A DNA stretch of 64,000 nucleotides, taken from positions 1-64,000 of the forward strand of contig JAGBSH010000031.1 of assembly GCA_017631885.1 (NCBI GenBank). Direction: 5' to 3'. Shown in pieces: positions 63,136-64,000 of the stretch. This stretch comes from Fibrobacteraceae bacterium (GTDB lineage Bacteria; Fibrobacterota; Fibrobacteria; Fibrobacterales; Fibrobacteraceae). Every line of letters starts with the position of its first letter. Positions within the stretch are counted from its first letter, which is position 1. Position numbers and translations under genes: made by a program. Under the pieces are notes generated by a model. It worked only from the letters and a program-made list of their open reading frames with translations, made no database searches and was not told the DNA's origin.

Positions 63136-63990
63136 TTATTTTGATTTTTTCTCTTTTGCTTTATCTGCAGAAGATGATGGAATTTTTATAGAACGCTTGT
63201 CTGCTCGTAAACGTGCAAGCGGTGTAAATGAATATAATGGGAATCCTAATAAAAAGGTGACTAAGAAAACACCTAACGAAAGCGCTCCATATTTTAAAAA
63301 ATTCATCCCAGAATAATCGTTTGAAATAAAAACAAAAAAGAGACACAATAAAACAGAAGAAATAAAGGCTGGTTTCACTTGTTTTTGAAAGGCTAAAAGA
63401 AGAGCCCCTGTTTTTGAAACGCCTAAAGAAAGTTCCTTACCTGTAAGTAAAGCAATGGCAAAAAGTTCAGAAGCACATACTATTGCAAATGTTGATATTT
63501 CTAATGAATTAAAAGTCACAAACGAGAACCCAAGAATCGTCCCTACTATTGCTGAAATGGTTAGAAGCATTGGAAACAACACAGAAGCCCAAGCTTTTTT
63601 TATAAACACCAAGAAAATCAAGGACAATGTGGCACAAGAAATAAATACGGGCAAAATAACTGAATCAGAACTTTGCAAACCAAACAATGCTAAAGGCAAA
63701 AGCAAGAAAATCCCAAGGGCTGAAAATCCGGAACGTTTACCTGCCAAAAGAAATCTTGGCAAAAGCAACAATACAAATAATACAAGCCAAGGCCAAAGAG
63801 GTAAAAAGTTTTTCTCTGCAAATCGCATGCCAAGCATTTCTGAGATAGATAAAATATGCGTTAATAATTCTTGCCAACCCGCAAAAAACCACCCACTCAA
63901 AAGAGCTAAAAGGAACACAAAAATCAAACGAAAGCGCAATAATGCCTCGCCAATACTTTGTAAAAAACCTGGTTTTTCTCGTAAATCCAT
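63136..63990 (-). CDS. Polytopic membrane protein of unknown function
   Basis: The 284-residue protein has about eight hydrophobic segments and a basic C-terminal tail (ADKAKEKKSK). There are no recognisable catalytic or transport motifs. The ATG at 63990 has GAGG six bases upstream, so the gene is complete, with ten bases left before the window edge. The last half (LKYGALSLGVFLVTFLLGFPLYSFTPLARL) recalls the final segments of RND-type proteins, but the rest does not support that. Confidence 0.65.
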   Translation of the reverse strand: MDLREKPGFLQSIGEALLRFRLIFVFLLALLSGWFFAGWQELLTHILSISEMLGMRFAEKNFLPLWPWLVLFVLLLLPRFLLAGKRSGFSALGIFLLLPLALFGLQSSDSVILPVFISCATLSLIFLVFIKKAWASVLFPMLLTISAIVGTILGFSFVTFNSLEISTFAIVCASELFAIALLTGKELSLGVSKTGALLLAFQKQVKPAFISSVLLCLFFVFISNDYSGMNFLKYGALSLGVFLVTFLLGFPLYSFTPLARLRADKRSIKIPSSSADKAKEKKSK

Positions 63991-64000
63991 AATTACCTCG

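Noticed and set aside
1-64000. tRNA, rRNA, insertion-sequence or prophage genes
   Set aside because: None could be recognised on either strand; gaps outside the repeat island are all shorter than about 230 bases.

Overview
This AT-rich 64 kb window reads as a chromosomal segment of a fibre-degrading bacterium of the Fibrobacter group (phylum Fibrobacterota). The grounds are a TIGR02147-type regulator (a paralogous family typical of Fibrobacter), a GH9 cellulase, a CE2-like esterase, lipoproteins with serine-rich linkers and SUMF1-type domains, a PorV-like outer-membrane protein, and a secreted protein with a type IX secretion (T9SS)-like C-terminal domain. The assignment is inferred from gene content; no rRNA or tRNA gene is visible. 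No insertion sequence, prophage or integrase was seen. Many starts were moved to internal ATG, GTG or TTG codons because Shine-Dalgarno (SD) spacing or signal peptides fit better there; each entry says so.

Layout. 0-1.4 kb: type II-style cas1-cas2 followed by an unidentified truncated frame; no cas9 and no repeat array inside the window. 1.6-4.3 kb: a PorV-like barrel with an inserted beta-propeller, and a small membrane-anchored partner. 4.4-7.0 kb (+): triple FKBP isomerase, fluoride channel crcB, CorA-like transporter. 7.0-14.7 kb (-): a tightly packed run trmB-like, hisE, hisG, EAL-HDOD, recR, engB, mlaE, mlaF, mlaD, TPR-like protein, mixing histidine synthesis, DNA repair, ribosome assembly and outer-membrane lipid transport. 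14.9-19.1 kb: GH9 cellulase convergent with a carbohydrate-binding-like lipoprotein and a TIGR02147 regulator. 19.3-24.1 kb (-): ispA, dxs, a SpoU methyltransferase with an RS-rich tail, pyrF. 24.2-27.7 kb (-): diguanylate cyclase with a CBM-like sensor, small lipoprotein, CE2-like esterase, secreted protein. 27.8-30.9 kb: aroC, mazG, dprA, ftsB-like. 30.9-35.5 kb (-): exonuclease-DinG helicase with an XPB/Tfb2-like partner. 35.5-49.6 kb (-): envelope and secretion genes (lepB, Ig-like lipoprotein, LytTR regulator, SUMF1 lipoprotein, an M6-like protein without its zinc site, LolB-like lipoprotein, TPR lipoprotein, PASTA protein), a Crp-like regulator and purA. 49.8-59.4 kb (+): surface-glycan locus (flippase, cytidylyltransferase, LicD, two glycosyltransferases, LtaS/EptA-like enzyme) and an RND/MMPL transporter. 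59.5-60.5 kb: non-coding island with GC-rich stretches and interspersed repeats. 60.5-64 kb: DASS dicarboxylate transporter and two uncharacterised membrane proteins.

Much of the window concerns the cell envelope: MCE/Mla lipid transport, lipoproteins, T9SS-type export, and a locus that probably attaches a phospho-substituent to a surface polysaccharide. The candidates I rate highest for something undescribed are the metalloprotease-like T9SS cargo lacking its zinc ligands (40848-44213), the DinG plus XPB/Tfb2-like pair (30922-35498), the PorV barrel split by a propeller (1593-3773), the cytidylyltransferase-LicD-LtaS-like locus (49793-56718), and the repeat island (59481-60524).
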